The notes: generated by a model from the sequence alone, not told the origin. A DNA stretch of 64,000 bases from Methylocystis heyeri (GCF_004802635.2 NZ_CP046053.1:1-64000); one strand, 5' to 3'. Positions 1-8,509 are shown, counted from the first letter of the stretch. Program-made: numbers and translations.

Positions 1-961
1 GTTGGCGCAGCTCAACGCCCTTCGAAAGTTGTTGGCGGAGGGAAGCAGGGTACGAAACGAAGGTCGAGCCTACCTTCCCGTACGGGCGGCCAGCGAGCAC
101 CTGCAAGTCATCGCCGTCACAAATTTCAAAGGGGGCTCGGGGAAGACGACGACGTCCGCCCATCTCGCGCAATATTTGGCGCTGCACGGCTACCGGGTTC
201 TTGCGGTGGATTTGGATCCTCAAGCGAGCCTCTCGGCTCTCTTCGGAATCATGCCCGAAGTGGACGTTCGCGCCAACGAAACGCTTTACGCCGCCATTCG
301 CTACGACAGCGAAGCCCGTTCGCTCGGCGAGGTCGTAAAACCAACTTACTTTGACGGACTCGATCTCGTTCCGGGCAATCTCGAGCTCATGGAATTCGAG
401 CACGATACGCCGCAAGCCCTTCTCTCGAGGGCGCAGCAGCCCGATCAAATGTTCTTTTCGAGGATTGCCCGAGCGCTCGACGACGTGTCCGATCGTTACG
501 ACGTGGTGGTCATGGATTGCCCCCCGCAGCTTGGGTATCTCACTTTGAGCGCGTTGTGCGCCGCTACGAGCGTCCTCGTGACGATTCACCCCCAAATGCT
601 CGACGTTGCGTCGATGAGCCAGTTTCTTCTGATGACTCACGATCTGCTTTCGGTGGTTCGTGAGGCAGGTGGCCGACTCGACTACGACTTTTTTCGCTAC
701 CTCGTCACGCGATACGAGCCGCAAGATGCGCCGCAAACGAAGGTGGTGGCGCTCTTGCGCAATTTGTTCGGCGATCACGTCATGACCAGCCCGATGGTCA
801 AATCGGCAGCGATTTCGGATGCGGGACTGACCAAGCAAACCCTGTACGAAATAGGCCGCGAAAGCCTGACGCGCTCCACTTACGACCGCGCATTGGAGGC
901 TCTCGATGCGGTCAATGGCGAAATCGAGCAACTGATGCGAGCAGCCTGGGGCCGGAGCTGA
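1..961 (+). CDS. repA: RepA, ParA-type partition ATPase (5' end outside window)
   Basis: This is the ATPase of the repABC partition system, which separates plasmid copies and autoregulates the repABC operon together with RepB. The visible part shows the deviant Walker A motif KGGSGKTT at about residue 44, followed by the stretch VDLDPQASLSALFG typical of RepA proteins. A Walker B-like VVMDCPPQLGYLTLSAL lies near residue 168. Full RepA proteins are about 400 residues; only about 319 are visible and the reading frame is open to base 1, so the winged-helix N-terminus lies upstream of the window. The stop codon is 2 bases before the repB start, so the genes form one operon. Family assignment is firm. 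Confidence 0.93.
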   Translation, partial: LAQLNALRKLLAEGSRVRNEGRAYLPVRAASEHLQVIAVTNFKGGSGKTTTSAHLAQYLALHGYRVLAVDLDPQASLSALFGIMPEVDVRANETLYAAIRYDSEARSLGEVVKPTYFDGLDLVPGNLELMEFEHDTPQALLSRAQQPDQMFFSRIARALDDVSDRYDVVVMDCPPQLGYLTLSALCAATSVLVTIHPQMLDVASMSQFLLMTHDLLSVVREAGGRLDYDFFRYLVTRYEPQDAPQTKVVALLRNLFGDHVMTSPMVKSAAISDAGLTKQTLYEIGRESLTRSTYDRALEALDAVNGEIEQLMRAAWGRS

Positions 962-963
962 AC

Positions 964-1986
964 ATGAGCAGAAAGGACACCGTAGACGCGCTGTTCAAAG
1001 GCCGGTTGGGAGCTCCCAACGCGCCGCCTCCAGTCGAACGCATCGATCGCGTGCGAACGGGCGCCATTTCGGCAATGGGCGCCTCGCTCGCTCAGTTGAC
1101 CGAAAACGCCAAGACCGTCGCACGCCTTCAAGATCAGATCGCCGCAGGCGACTTGGTGCTGGACCTGGATCCGGCCGCCATCGACGAATCTCTTGTTTCC
1201 GATCGCTTGACGATTGATGTCGATCCAACGTTTGACGCTCTGGTTGCGAGCATCGCAGAGAGTGGACAGCAGGTGCCGATCCTCGTCCGCCCGCATCCGA
1301 CCGAGGCAGATCGTTATCAGGCCGCGTATGGGCATCGGCGTTTGCGCGCTGCGTCCCGGCTGAAGATAAAGGTCAAGGCCATCGTAAGGGCTCTCAGCGA
1401 CGCCGATCTCGTCGTCGCTCAAGGCAAAGAGAATTTAGAACGTCGCGATCTTTCCTTCATCGAGCGGGCGCTTTTCGCCCAGCGACTTGAAGATCGTGGT
1501 TTCGAGCGGGCGATCATCATCTCCGCGCTCTCATGCGATAAGGCCGACGTGAGCCGGTATATCGCCATGGCGCGCGCGATCCCTGAGAGGATTGCGCTTG
1601 CGATCGGTCCCGCTCCGAAAGCGGGCAGGGCGCGTTGGGCGGAATTGGCGGAGAGGCTTCGCGATGCGAATGCGACTCGCGCCTTGGAAACGCTGGTGCG
1701 GCAAGCGGATTTTCTGATGCTGGCTACCGATCAACGTTTCTCCAAAGTTTTAGAGGCTTTGCGATCGCCTGCCGAGAGGGGGAAAACCCCAGAGATTTGG
1801 ATCGCCAAGGATGGTCGTAAGGTCGCGCGCGTTCAGCGCGGCTCCGAACGACTCGTCGTGGCGTTCGATGAGAAAGTCGCGCCAGCGTTTGGCGACTTTG
1901 TTCTTCGTGAACTCGACTCGCTCCTTGCAGCCTATGAGCGTTCTTTGGAAGCTCCGAGGGAGTCAGCCGGAGGGAAGGACTGTTAA
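964..1986 (+). CDS. repB: RepB, ParB-type centromere-binding protein
   Basis: RepB binds parS centromere sites and works with RepA in plasmid partition. The 340-residue protein has the ParB nuclease-like N-terminal domain, with GQQVPILVRPHP and YQAAYGHRRLRAA around residues 100-130. The QGKENLERRDLSFIERA segment leads into the HTH region that contacts parS. Its ATG lies 2 bases after the repA stop, and the length is normal for RepB. A perfect parS-type palindrome lies inside codons 14-19 of this gene. The gap to repC holds the countertranscript RNA gene, as in classical repABC units. Confidence 0.93.
   Translation: MSRKDTVDALFKGRLGAPNAPPPVERIDRVRTGAISAMGASLAQLTENAKTVARLQDQIAAGDLVLDLDPAAIDESLVSDRLTIDVDPTFDALVASIAESGQQVPILVRPHPTEADRYQAAYGHRRLRAASRLKIKVKAIVRALSDADLVVAQGKENLERRDLSFIERALFAQRLEDRGFERAIIISALSCDKADVSRYIAMARAIPERIALAIGPAPKAGRARWAELAERLRDANATRALETLVRQADFLMLATDQRFSKVLEALRSPAERGKTPEIWIAKDGRKVARVQRGSERLVVAFDEKVAPAFGDFVLRELDSLLAAYERSLEAPRESAGGKDC
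1005..1020. promoter_or_regulatory. parS: parS-type centromere palindrome
   Basis: The 16-base sequence GTTGGGAGCTCCCAAC is a perfect palindrome and fits the repABC parS consensus GTTNNNNGCNNNNAAC. It lies within the first 20 codons of repB. Family knowledge places parS sites near or inside repABC operons, where RepB binds them. RepB binding here is an inference from the match. Confidence 0.78.
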
Positions 1987-2069
1987 ATCTCGGAAGGCGA
2001 GGTCAACCTCGCGTTCGGGACCGCAATTCGTAACGCGTATCCACTCAGTCTAAACAGGAGCAGCCACGC

Positions 2070-2121
2070 AAAAGAAAAGGCCCCCGAAACGTTTCCGCCC
2101 GGAAGCCTCTCCAAAGTTCGC
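2070..2121 (-). ncRNA. repABC countertranscript RNA (incompatibility RNA)
   Basis: The repB-repC gap encodes a short antisense RNA in repABC plasmids that limits RepC synthesis and sets copy number and incompatibility. Here the minus strand carries a good promoter (2128-2156). About 14 bases from the predicted start comes a hairpin at 2107-2079 with a GGCUUCC/GGGGGCC stem and an inner GAAAC/GUUUC palindrome. The run UUUUCUUUU follows at 2078-2070, a textbook intrinsic terminator. The predicted RNA is about 52 nt, the size expected for this family. The 5' end is inferred from promoter spacing. Confidence 0.8.
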
Positions 2122-2127
2122 ACCTTA

Positions 2128-2156
2128 AGAGAATCACTTCCGCGAATCGCTGTCAA
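2128..2156 (-). promoter_or_regulatory. Promoter of the countertranscript RNA
   Basis: On the minus strand a perfect -35 box TTGACA (2156-2151) is followed after exactly 17 bases by TTCTCT (2133-2128) as the -10 box. This points to constitutive sigma-70 transcription of the antisense RNA that ends at the hairpin at 2079-2107. Confidence 0.75.
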
Positions 2157-2211
2157 GAGTCGGCGTCGTTTCGGCGACCAGATTTCTTTTGCCTGATCGA
2201 GGCAAAGGATC

Positions 2212-3546
2212 ATGCAAACACAACCAACGACGCCCTTTGGGCGGCGGCCGCTGTCGCTCGCCATGGTGGCAAGCCAGGCGGCGACCCAGAATTTCGCGGC
2301 AAGACCCGGCGCATCCGAAACCGTCGTGCACAAGTGGCGGCTGTTTCGAGCGCTCACCGAAGCTAAGGAGGCGCTCGGCGTCACTGATCGCGCGCTGTCG
2401 GTGCTGCACGCGCTGCTCTCGTTCCATCAGGAGACGGCGCTGACTTTGCCGGCAAGCGAAACCAAGTCGAGCGAAACTGATTCGTCCGGCGTGGGCATCG
2501 TCGTGTTTCCCTCCAACAAGGAACTCTCGATCCGCGCCCATGGCATGGCGGCGGCGACGCTGCGGCGGCATCTCGCCTGCCTCGTCGATGCGGGGCTGAT
2601 CATCCGGCGCGATTCTCCGAACGGCAAACGCTTCGCGAGGAGGGGGCAGGGGGGCGCGATCGAGGACGCCTTCGGTTTCGACCTCATGCCGCTCGTCGCG
2701 CGCGCCGCCGAAATCGAAAACCTCGCCGAGGAGGTGCGCGCCGAGAACCGGGCGACGGCGCTGTTGCGCGAAAAGATCACGCTGACGCGGCGCGACATCG
2801 CCAAGATGATCGCGACCGGGATAGAGGAGGGCGTTCCAGGCGACTGGGAAGGCTTTCACCTGCGCTATGCGACCCTCTCCGGACGCTACGCGCGCAATCT
2901 TTTGCGCTCCGATCTGGAGGCTTTGGCGGGCGAATTGAGCGCGCTTGCCGCCGAAATCCGTAAGCTACTGGAGAATCACGTAAACCCCCAAAATATGAGC
3001 GGCAATGAGTCCCAAAGTGAGCGCCACATACAGAATCAAACTACAAATATATTTGAGCTTGAACCTCGCCTTCAAGAAGGCAGGGGCGAACCGTCCGATC
3101 TCGACGACCAGAAACCCGGGGCTCCATCGGCGCCAGACCTCGAAATCTTGGGAGCAGCGGCGCCAAACCCCGAACAAAAGCCCGGGGCTGTGCGGACCTA
3201 TCCGCTCGGGATGGTGCTGGAGGCCTGTCCCGATATCCTGGATTTCGCTTCGGGCGGAATTTTCTGCTGGCGGGATCTGGCGACGACCGCCGCGGTGGTT
3301 CGAAAGGCGATCGGCGTTTCGCCGGACGCCTGGGCGCAGGCGCTCGAAGTTTTGGGCGAGCACGACACGTCGATCGTCATCGCCGCGATCCTGCAGCGCG
3401 GGGAGGAAATCAAATCCGCCGGCGGGTATCTGCGCGTTTTGACCGCAAAGGCGAGGGCAGGGGAGTTTTCGCTGGGGCCCGTGCTGATGGCGTTGTTGCG
3501 CGGCAAGGCGGCAAAAGCGGCGCGCGAACGCAAGAGGGCGGGATGA
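2212..3546 (+). CDS. repC: RepC replication initiator
   Basis: RepC is the initiator protein of repABC replicons; in this family the origin lies inside the repC gene. The 444-residue protein opens with a typical RepC N-terminus (MQTQPTTPFGRRPLSL and HKWRLFRALTEAKEALGVTD), which carries the DNA-binding wHTH region. A variable, acidic linker around residues 255-310 leads to a conserved C-terminal domain (YPLGMVLEACPDILDFA through ILQRGEEIKSAGGYLRVL). The ATG at 2212 follows the purine-rich stretch AAAGGATC. Translation is probably controlled by the antisense RNA upstream. The gene is intact and full length. Confidence 0.93.
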   Translation: MQTQPTTPFGRRPLSLAMVASQAATQNFAARPGASETVVHKWRLFRALTEAKEALGVTDRALSVLHALLSFHQETALTLPASETKSSETDSSGVGIVVFPSNKELSIRAHGMAAATLRRHLACLVDAGLIIRRDSPNGKRFARRGQGGAIEDAFGFDLMPLVARAAEIENLAEEVRAENRATALLREKITLTRRDIAKMIATGIEEGVPGDWEGFHLRYATLSGRYARNLLRSDLEALAGELSALAAEIRKLLENHVNPQNMSGNESQSERHIQNQTTNIFELEPRLQEGRGEPSDLDDQKPGAPSAPDLEILGAAAPNPEQKPGAVRTYPLGMVLEACPDILDFASGGIFCWRDLATTAAVVRKAIGVSPDAWAQALEVLGEHDTSIVIAAILQRGEEIKSAGGYLRVLTAKARAGEFSLGPVLMALLRGKAAKAARERKRAG

Positions 3547-3589
3547 TGGGCCGCGGAGTTTTTCGCACGACCTGTGGCGACGATTCCGC

Positions 3590-4501
3590 TCAAGGCGTTT
3601 CGGCGCCGAACAGCCCGAGTTTTTCGGCGCGATCGAGCAGGCTTTTGACCGAGGAAGGGGACCAGCGGGTTCCGCCGCGCGGCGTGCGCTCATACATGGC
3701 CTCGAGCTGCGCGCCGATTTGCGCCAGGGTCAGCTCTGGATTGGCGCGCTTGACGCCGACGACGAGCGTCACCAGCCGTTCGCTGCTGAACTTGCGGCTG
3801 GCTGGTTGCAGCAGCGCGGGATCGGCGAGGCCCTCGGCGACGAAGCGTTTGACCGCGCGTTTCAACCGCTCGACGTTCCAGAGGGGCAAGGGAGTGCCAT
3901 TCGATCGATCGCGCTTGGCGTTGAGCACGCGCACGACGTCCTGCCAGCGGTGATCGGGGCGCATTTCTTTGACGATCGGCAGCCAGTGTTCGGCGGTTCG
4001 GTTGACCCGTTCGAAATAGGCTTGGGCTTTCTCGTCGACAATGCGCTGGATAGCGTCGCGATCGCCGGCGCGCAGTTTGGGATTGCCGCCGACGCGACCG
4101 CGTTTCTTCGCGGCGCGAAGCCCGTCCTTGGTGCGCTCCTGGATCAGCGCGCGTTCGAGTTCCGCGACGGCGCCGAGCACCTGCAATGCGAAGCGTCCTT
4201 GCGGCGTCGTCGTGTCGATCGGGTCGGCGAGCGATTTGAAATGCGCGCCCTTGGCGTCGAGCTCGGCGATCACCGAAAGAAGGTGCGACAAGGAGCGCGC
4301 TAGCCGGTCGAGTCTGGCCACCACCAACACGTCGCCGCGGCGCACGCGGGCCAGGGCCTTGGCCAGCTCCGGCCGCGACGCCTTGGCGCCGGACATATGC
4401 TCGCGAAAAATCTCCGCGCAGCCGGCGGCCTTCAGCGCATCGACCTGGGCGTCGGTCGCCTGGTCCTCGGTTGAAACGCGCGCGTAGCCAATCAGGGACA
4501 T
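3590..4501 (-). CDS. Serine recombinase (resolvase/invertase family)
   Basis: This is a 303-residue site-specific recombinase of the resolvase/invertase group. The N-terminus has MSLIGYARVSTEDQ with catalytic Ser10, and the conserved arginine region VVARLDRLARSLSHL lies near residues 60-74. The E-helix segment QVLGAVAELERALIQERT follows, then a KKRGRVGG hinge. The C-terminal half is longer than in a simple resolvase and may bind DNA. Its start is only 3 bases after the abiEii stop on the same strand, so it is probably co-transcribed with the toxin-antitoxin pair. It may resolve plasmid multimers, or be the relic of a mobile element. Confidence 0.85.
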   Translation of the reverse strand: MSLIGYARVSTEDQATDAQVDALKAAGCAEIFREHMSGAKASRPELAKALARVRRGDVLVVARLDRLARSLSHLLSVIAELDAKGAHFKSLADPIDTTTPQGRFALQVLGAVAELERALIQERTKDGLRAAKKRGRVGGNPKLRAGDRDAIQRIVDEKAQAYFERVNRTAEHWLPIVKEMRPDHRWQDVVRVLNAKRDRSNGTPLPLWNVERLKRAVKRFVAEGLADPALLQPASRKFSSERLVTLVVGVKRANPELTLAQIGAQLEAMYERTPRGGTRWSPSSVKSLLDRAEKLGLFGAETP

Positions 4502-4504
4502 GGT

Positions 4505-5425
4505 TCAATCCCGCCATGGGCCGCTGCTCGGCCAATGGCCAGGCGGCGATTGCGCCGAACCCGCCGCCCGCAAAACTGGCATGAGAAACGCGCTGATCTC
4601 CGGAATGAGCTCGGAGAGCGGTTCGGGAGCCAGCGCGATTTCAGTCCGACGCAAAAAGGCGAGCCACTGAGCTTGTTTGGCAGGATCTGCGGCGAAAGCT
4701 TCCGAAAGGCCGAATGGCGTCTGCATGGGCAGGGCAGTCGCTCGCCGTTCGAATGTCGCCTTTATCGCCTGCACCAGCACGGGTCCCTCGAAGGCGAAAG
4801 TTCGACTGATCGCCCAGAGATCGAAGAAATCCTTCATGCGGCTGTTGGCGACGCCGAGCGAGACCAACGCCTCGAGCTTTTCGGCGACGACTGTTTCGGG
4901 AGGATAGGCTTTCAACTTCGCCGTCGGCATTCCCAGAAGCGACGGATATTCGATCTGCCGCGGGGCAGGTGTGACGGCGTCGCCGAACCCGACATCGACC
5001 TGGATTGGAAGACACGCGCCGGCGATCATGGCGTCGAACAAGACTCTCACGCCAGCATATTCATCCTGCGGACGCGTGGGCTCTGCCCGCAGGGTTTCCG
5101 GCACGAAAGTCACGCCGTCGTCAGCCGCGTCGACCTGCAGAACGTCTCGAAACGCGGCGATCAAAGTCGTCGCGGCAGGATCGCCTATTCCCAAAAGGTC
5201 GAGATCGCCCGTCGCGCGATAAGGCGTCGGCGACCAGAGGCTGAAAAGCATGGCGCCTTTCAGGACAAATTTGTCGCTGTGCGCCGAGACGCTCAGGCGA
5301 TAGAGCAGGCGCTCGATCGAGTAACGAGTCAGAATGAGCTGGACATTTTCTCCCGCCGCGCGAGCGCGCTGCGTCAGCCGATCCCGCACGGAGGCGCCAA
5401 GGTTCTTTTGCGGTCCACGCGTCAC
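4505..5425 (-). CDS. abiEii: AbiEii-type nucleotidyltransferase toxin
   Basis: This is the toxin of an AbiE (type IV) toxin-antitoxin pair, a DUF1814 nucleotidyltransferase-like protein. The family motifs are visible in order: KGAMLFSLWSPTPYRATGD then DLDLLG (nucleotidyltransferase GS/D-x-D-like core), VVAEKLEALVSLG, and SRMKDFFDLW. I chose the GTG at 5425 because it overlaps the antitoxin stop as GTGA, giving a 306-residue protein. A longer upstream reading would run through the antitoxin gene. Known family members slow growth and abort phage infection. The serine recombinase gene follows 3 bases later. Confidence 0.87.
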   Translation of the reverse strand: MTRGPQKNLGASVRDRLTQRARAAGENVQLILTRYSIERLLYRLSVSAHSDKFVLKGAMLFSLWSPTPYRATGDLDLLGIGDPAATTLIAAFRDVLQVDAADDGVTFVPETLRAEPTRPQDEYAGVRVLFDAMIAGACLPIQVDVGFGDAVTPAPRQIEYPSLLGMPTAKLKAYPPETVVAEKLEALVSLGVANSRMKDFFDLWAISRTFAFEGPVLVQAIKATFERRATALPMQTPFGLSEAFAADPAKQAQWLAFLRRTEIALAPEPLSELIPEISAFLMPVLRAAGSAQSPPGHWPSSGPWRD

Positions 5426-6030
5426 GAGAGCGCCTCGAGGTAGGGCCGCATGACGTTCTGAACCCGGTCTATCGCGGCGTAACGCCATATCTCGTCGCGG
5501 GGCGCGCATTTTTTCGACAGACATTCGCGAAGCGCCTCGATGGCGACGTCGAGCCCGACCTGCCGCCGATACTTGAAACAATCGGCGATCGTTTTTGCGG
5601 GCGAGGTGATCGGAACCAGAACCTTGTCGATGAGCTTATGCTCGACGCCAGCGTTGAGCGATTGGTCGCCCGCCCGCACGATCTTCAGCGAGACGGGCGG
5701 CTTGCGCGGAACCCAACCCTTGGGAGGGATGAGGAGCCATACTTGGGGCGAGAGCTGCGTGGTGAGTCCATGAAACTGGAGAGCCGACACAAGACCGATT
5801 ACCCCGGCCGGGACAGCTTTCGCCGCCTCGGCGAGGCTGTGATGCGCGCCAATTTCGCCGTTGGCGAGCGCATAGAGCCCTCGGCCGGGTTGTGTGAGAA
5901 GGCCCTCGTCGCGGAGGCGCTGGAGATAGATGCGCGGAATCCCGGCTTTCTCGAAGTCCCGAGAACGCGCAATCCCCCGGTCGCGTGCGACGGCGAGCGC
6001 GCGTTCTCTATGGTTTTGGGCGTGAATCAT
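5422..6030 (-). CDS. abiEi: AbiEi-type antitoxin and autorepressor
   Basis: This 202-residue protein is the antitoxin of the AbiE pair. It has an N-terminal winged helix (ARDRGIARSRDFEKAGIPRIYLQRLRDEG is the helical core, followed by GRGLYALAN) and the C-terminal AbiEi domain (LVSALQFHGLTTQLSPQVW and TSPAKTIADCFKYRRQ). I start it at ATG 6030; an in-frame upstream ATG at 6069 would run back through the inverted repeat at 6033-6067. AbiEi proteins both neutralise the toxin and repress their own promoter by binding inverted repeats. Confidence 0.87.
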   Translation of the reverse strand: MIHAQNHRERALAVARDRGIARSRDFEKAGIPRIYLQRLRDEGLLTQPGRGLYALANGEIGAHHSLAEAAKAVPAGVIGLVSALQFHGLTTQLSPQVWLLIPPKGWVPRKPPVSLKIVRAGDQSLNAGVEHKLIDKVLVPITSPAKTIADCFKYRRQVGLDVAIEALRECLSKKCAPRDEIWRYAAIDRVQNVMRPYLEALS

Positions 6031-6032
6031 GG

Positions 6033-6067
6033 GTTTTGTTGCTACCTCAAGGAGAGTGTAGCAAAAC
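6033..6067. promoter_or_regulatory. Inverted repeat before abiEi, candidate AbiEi operator
   Basis: TTGCTAC (6039-6045) and GTAGCAA (6058-6064) form exact 7-base arms. They are extended imperfectly outward by GTTTTG at 6033 and AAAAC up to 6067. The repeat sits just upstream of the abiEi start. Family knowledge says AbiEi autoregulates through inverted repeats in this position; binding here is inferred. Confidence 0.5.
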
Positions 6068-6069
6068 AC

Positions 6070-6390
6070 CGTGCTTTTGCAACATGATTTCCAAAATCGA
6101 TTATTATTACAAAACGGTCGTTTGCATAAGCTGCCAAAGCCCTAAAAGGATATCTTTTTGAGGCTTTCCGCGCCCTCTGGGAGAGCCCGCACAAGCCTCT
6201 CCCGGCGGCTCAGGCCGGCCTTCTGGGCCTGGCTGACTGCCGTAGACCATTGATTTTCATCTTCTTTTTGGTGTGGCGGGCCGCCGGCGCGCTAAATTCA
6301 CTTCGAAATTGAGAGATTTTGAGCTCGACCTATGACAGAAGTGAAAGCTATGATAGCTTCTTTAACGCATCATGATAGCATCAGAATCAG
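6070..6390. other. Intergenic region with hairpins and a palindromic operator candidate
   Basis: I see no gene in this stretch between the divergent abiEi and DUF1612 genes. It holds a hairpin with arms GGGAGAG (6179-6185) and CTCTCCC (6197-6203), and a second with CAGGCC (6211-6216) and GGCCTG (6226-6231). Neither is followed by a T-run. At 6345-6359 is the palindrome AAGCTAT-G-ATAGCTT, and a partial repeat ATGATAGC recurs about 20 bases later, just before the DUF1612 start. The last two look like a regulator-binding region. Confidence 0.45.
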
Positions 6391-7518
6391 ATGATTATGA
6401 CAGACTTCCAGCTCCCCGATCCGTTCCCTTGGACGCTTCTCGTCGGCCCTCTCGCGACCGCGGAGGACGCAGTGGCTCGCCTCGACGAGCGTTTGGCTAG
6501 GAGCCCGATCAGAGACGGCTGGATCGAGAGAACACATTTTTCGGATGCGGCTGACAGTCTGTGGCTCGCTGGCGAATTGGTCCATACCGAGGACCTCGTG
6601 CTCCACGATGCGCATATGGACGTTCGTGCGCCGACCCACGAAGTCACCCGCGCCCATGCGATCTTGCGGGCTCGGCGGCGCGTTGCCGAAACGGAGCCCG
6701 GATTGGCTTTGTCTCCTATCGGGTTGGAGACTCTTCGCGGCCGCTCTCGCGGTGTCCGGACCATCGGGCAGGGCAGGGAAAGTCTGCTTCGAAGGGGCAA
6801 TGATGAGGAAGAGGACCTTGGCGTTGCCGACTGGGACGCGACGGAGAATCAGGACGCTTTGGCTGAGGAATTGGCCTCGATCGACACTGCCCTTGCGAGC
6901 AGCGAACGTTTGCTCGCGGGCGCAGGAGGAAGCCCACTCAAGCGGGATTCGCTCGTCTACGACGCCGATTGGGACGAAGACGAGCGGCTAGCCGAATGGA
7001 GCGCCGCCGTCGAGACAACGGCGGATTTTCCTCCCGTCCTTGCCGCCGCGATCGTGCTCGACGCATGGGAGAGCATCGAACCCTTGCAGCATGCCGCCTG
7101 GCTCGGCCAGATTTTTACGGCCGCGTTGCTGCGCGACCGCAGGAAAACGCGCGCGCATTTACTTTGCTTGAACAGCGGACTTCGCGCAATTCCACGTGAA
7201 AAGCGTCGCGCCTCGAACCGGGAGCGGCGGCTTGTTTCCCTTATCGAAGCCATCGCGGCCGCCGCCGAAGGCGGTTTGCGGGATCACGATCGCTGGGCTC
7301 TCGCGCGTCGCCAACTCGAACGAAAGCTCATTGCCCGCCGTTCGACTTCGAAACTGCCGAGACTGATTGAGTTCGTTATGTCCCGACCAGCCGTATCGGC
7401 TGGAATGATCGCGAATGAGCTATCAGTCACGCCGCGCGCGGCACAGGATCTCGTGGTTGATCTCGGGCTGCGCGAAATCACGGGTCGGGGTCGATATCGC
7501 GCTTGGGCCGTTCTTTAA
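6391..7518 (+). CDS. DUF1612 / RHE_PE00001-family HTH protein
   Basis: This 375-residue protein matches a family often found on rhizobial plasmids, with DUF1612 in the middle and a helix-turn-helix at the C-terminus. The N-terminal part (PFPWTLLVGPLATAEDAVARLDERL) resembles the Fic-associated start of this family. The DUF1612 core runs about residues 200-310 (AAAIVLDAWESIEPLQHAAWLGQIF). The last 55 residues (RPAVSAGMIANELSVTPRAAQDLVVDLGLREITGRGRYRAWAVL, a winged-HTH) probably bind DNA. Its role is unknown; a regulator or partner of mobile elements is plausible. A decayed copy of its last 24 codons lies at 12413-12487. ATG 6397 is a possible alternative start. Confidence 0.75.
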   Translation: MIMTDFQLPDPFPWTLLVGPLATAEDAVARLDERLARSPIRDGWIERTHFSDAADSLWLAGELVHTEDLVLHDAHMDVRAPTHEVTRAHAILRARRRVAETEPGLALSPIGLETLRGRSRGVRTIGQGRESLLRRGNDEEEDLGVADWDATENQDALAEELASIDTALASSERLLAGAGGSPLKRDSLVYDADWDEDERLAEWSAAVETTADFPPVLAAAIVLDAWESIEPLQHAAWLGQIFTAALLRDRRKTRAHLLCLNSGLRAIPREKRRASNRERRLVSLIEAIAAAAEGGLRDHDRWALARRQLERKLIARRSTSKLPRLIEFVMSRPAVSAGMIANELSVTPRAAQDLVVDLGLREITGRGRYRAWAVL

Positions 7519-7547
7519 AGGGTCTGGACACCCATCGCCCCATTCCT

Positions 7548-8504
7548 TCAGCCGGCCGGGATGAAGGCGTCGAAGCGGATCGATCTGAGGCTCGCGCCGC
7601 GCATGAAGAGTTCGTGCTTGAGTCGGTTCACCAGATTCACACCCCCGCAAAGAAAGAAAGCCGAATGTTCGAACTCCGTCTCGGCGTCGAGCGCCAGCGC
7701 CGCGACGTCGCCGCCCAGCGGTGCATTCAGATCGAGGGCGCAGGGGCGATAGACGAGATTGTCGCGCGCGGCGGCAAGAACTTCGAGTTCGTCGCGCAGA
7801 TACAGGCCTCGGCTGTCGCGTGCGCCGTGATAGAGCCGGATCGGCCCGCGATGGCCGCGCTTCAACGCGTCGCGCAGCACGCCATAGAGCGGCGCGAGGC
7901 CGGTGCCGGCGCCGATCAGGACCAGCGGTTGCTCGGCGTCGACGCCTTCGTAGAAACAGGTCCCCGAGGGGCCTGCGACATGCAGTCGATGGCCGGGCTC
8001 AAGAGCTTCCGTCAGGCGACGGCTCATCCGTCCGTTCTCATGCAGCCGGATGTGCATTTCGAGGTATGGGTCGTCTTCCGGGTGGCTCGCAAGCGAGTAA
8101 TGGCGCTTGAGGTCGGCGCCCGCGATCAATTCCAGGAACTGCCCCGGTCGATATTCGAATTTCTCCGCCTCGACCCGCAGTCGCACGATGTCGTGCGAGA
8201 CTCGCTCGATCGAATGCACCACCGCGTCGATGCTGGCGCCGGCGTCGTCTCGCGACACGATGGTCAGTGGGGCTTTCGGCTTGCATATGCAGGGCAAGAA
8301 TAAACCAATCGCCTTCTGCGCCTCGGTGAGGCCGCTTTGCGAATCCTCCGGCGGAGTTCCGGCAACGACGCGATGCATGCATGTCTGGCAATTGCCGGTG
8401 CGGCAGGAGCTTGGGGCGTCGATCCCGGCACGCAGCAACGCCTCCAGAACGGTCTCGCCCGGCGCGATGTCCACCGGGCGATCTTCGTAAGTCAGCAACG
8501 ACAA
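7548..8504 (-). CDS. 2Fe-2S ferredoxin-FAD-NAD(P)H reductase
   Basis: This 318-residue electron-transfer protein has three domains. A plant-type 2Fe-2S ferredoxin comes first, with Cys34, Cys39, Cys42 and Cys72 (CRTGNCQTC then PCIC). A flavodoxin-reductase FAD domain follows (RHYSLAS near residue 145), then the NAD(P)H domain (VLIGAGTGLAPLYGVL near 205 and FLCGG near 290). It starts 5 bases after the truncated hemoglobin stop on the same strand. It is therefore likely to be that hemoglobin's reductase, a split version of the flavohemoglobin arrangement. Such pairs can convert nitric oxide to nitrate with O2; that activity is inferred. The operon has an ECF-type promoter at 8926-8952. Confidence 0.87.
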   Translation of the reverse strand: MSLLTYEDRPVDIAPGETVLEALLRAGIDAPSSCRTGNCQTCMHRVVAGTPPEDSQSGLTEAQKAIGLFLPCICKPKAPLTIVSRDDAGASIDAVVHSIERVSHDIVRLRVEAEKFEYRPGQFLELIAGADLKRHYSLASHPEDDPYLEMHIRLHENGRMSRRLTEALEPGHRLHVAGPSGTCFYEGVDAEQPLVLIGAGTGLAPLYGVLRDALKRGHRGPIRLYHGARDSRGLYLRDELEVLAAARDNLVYRPCALDLNAPLGGDVAALALDAETEFEHSAFFLCGGVNLVNRLKHELFMRGASLRSIRFDAFIPAG

Positions 8505-8509
8505 GGTCG

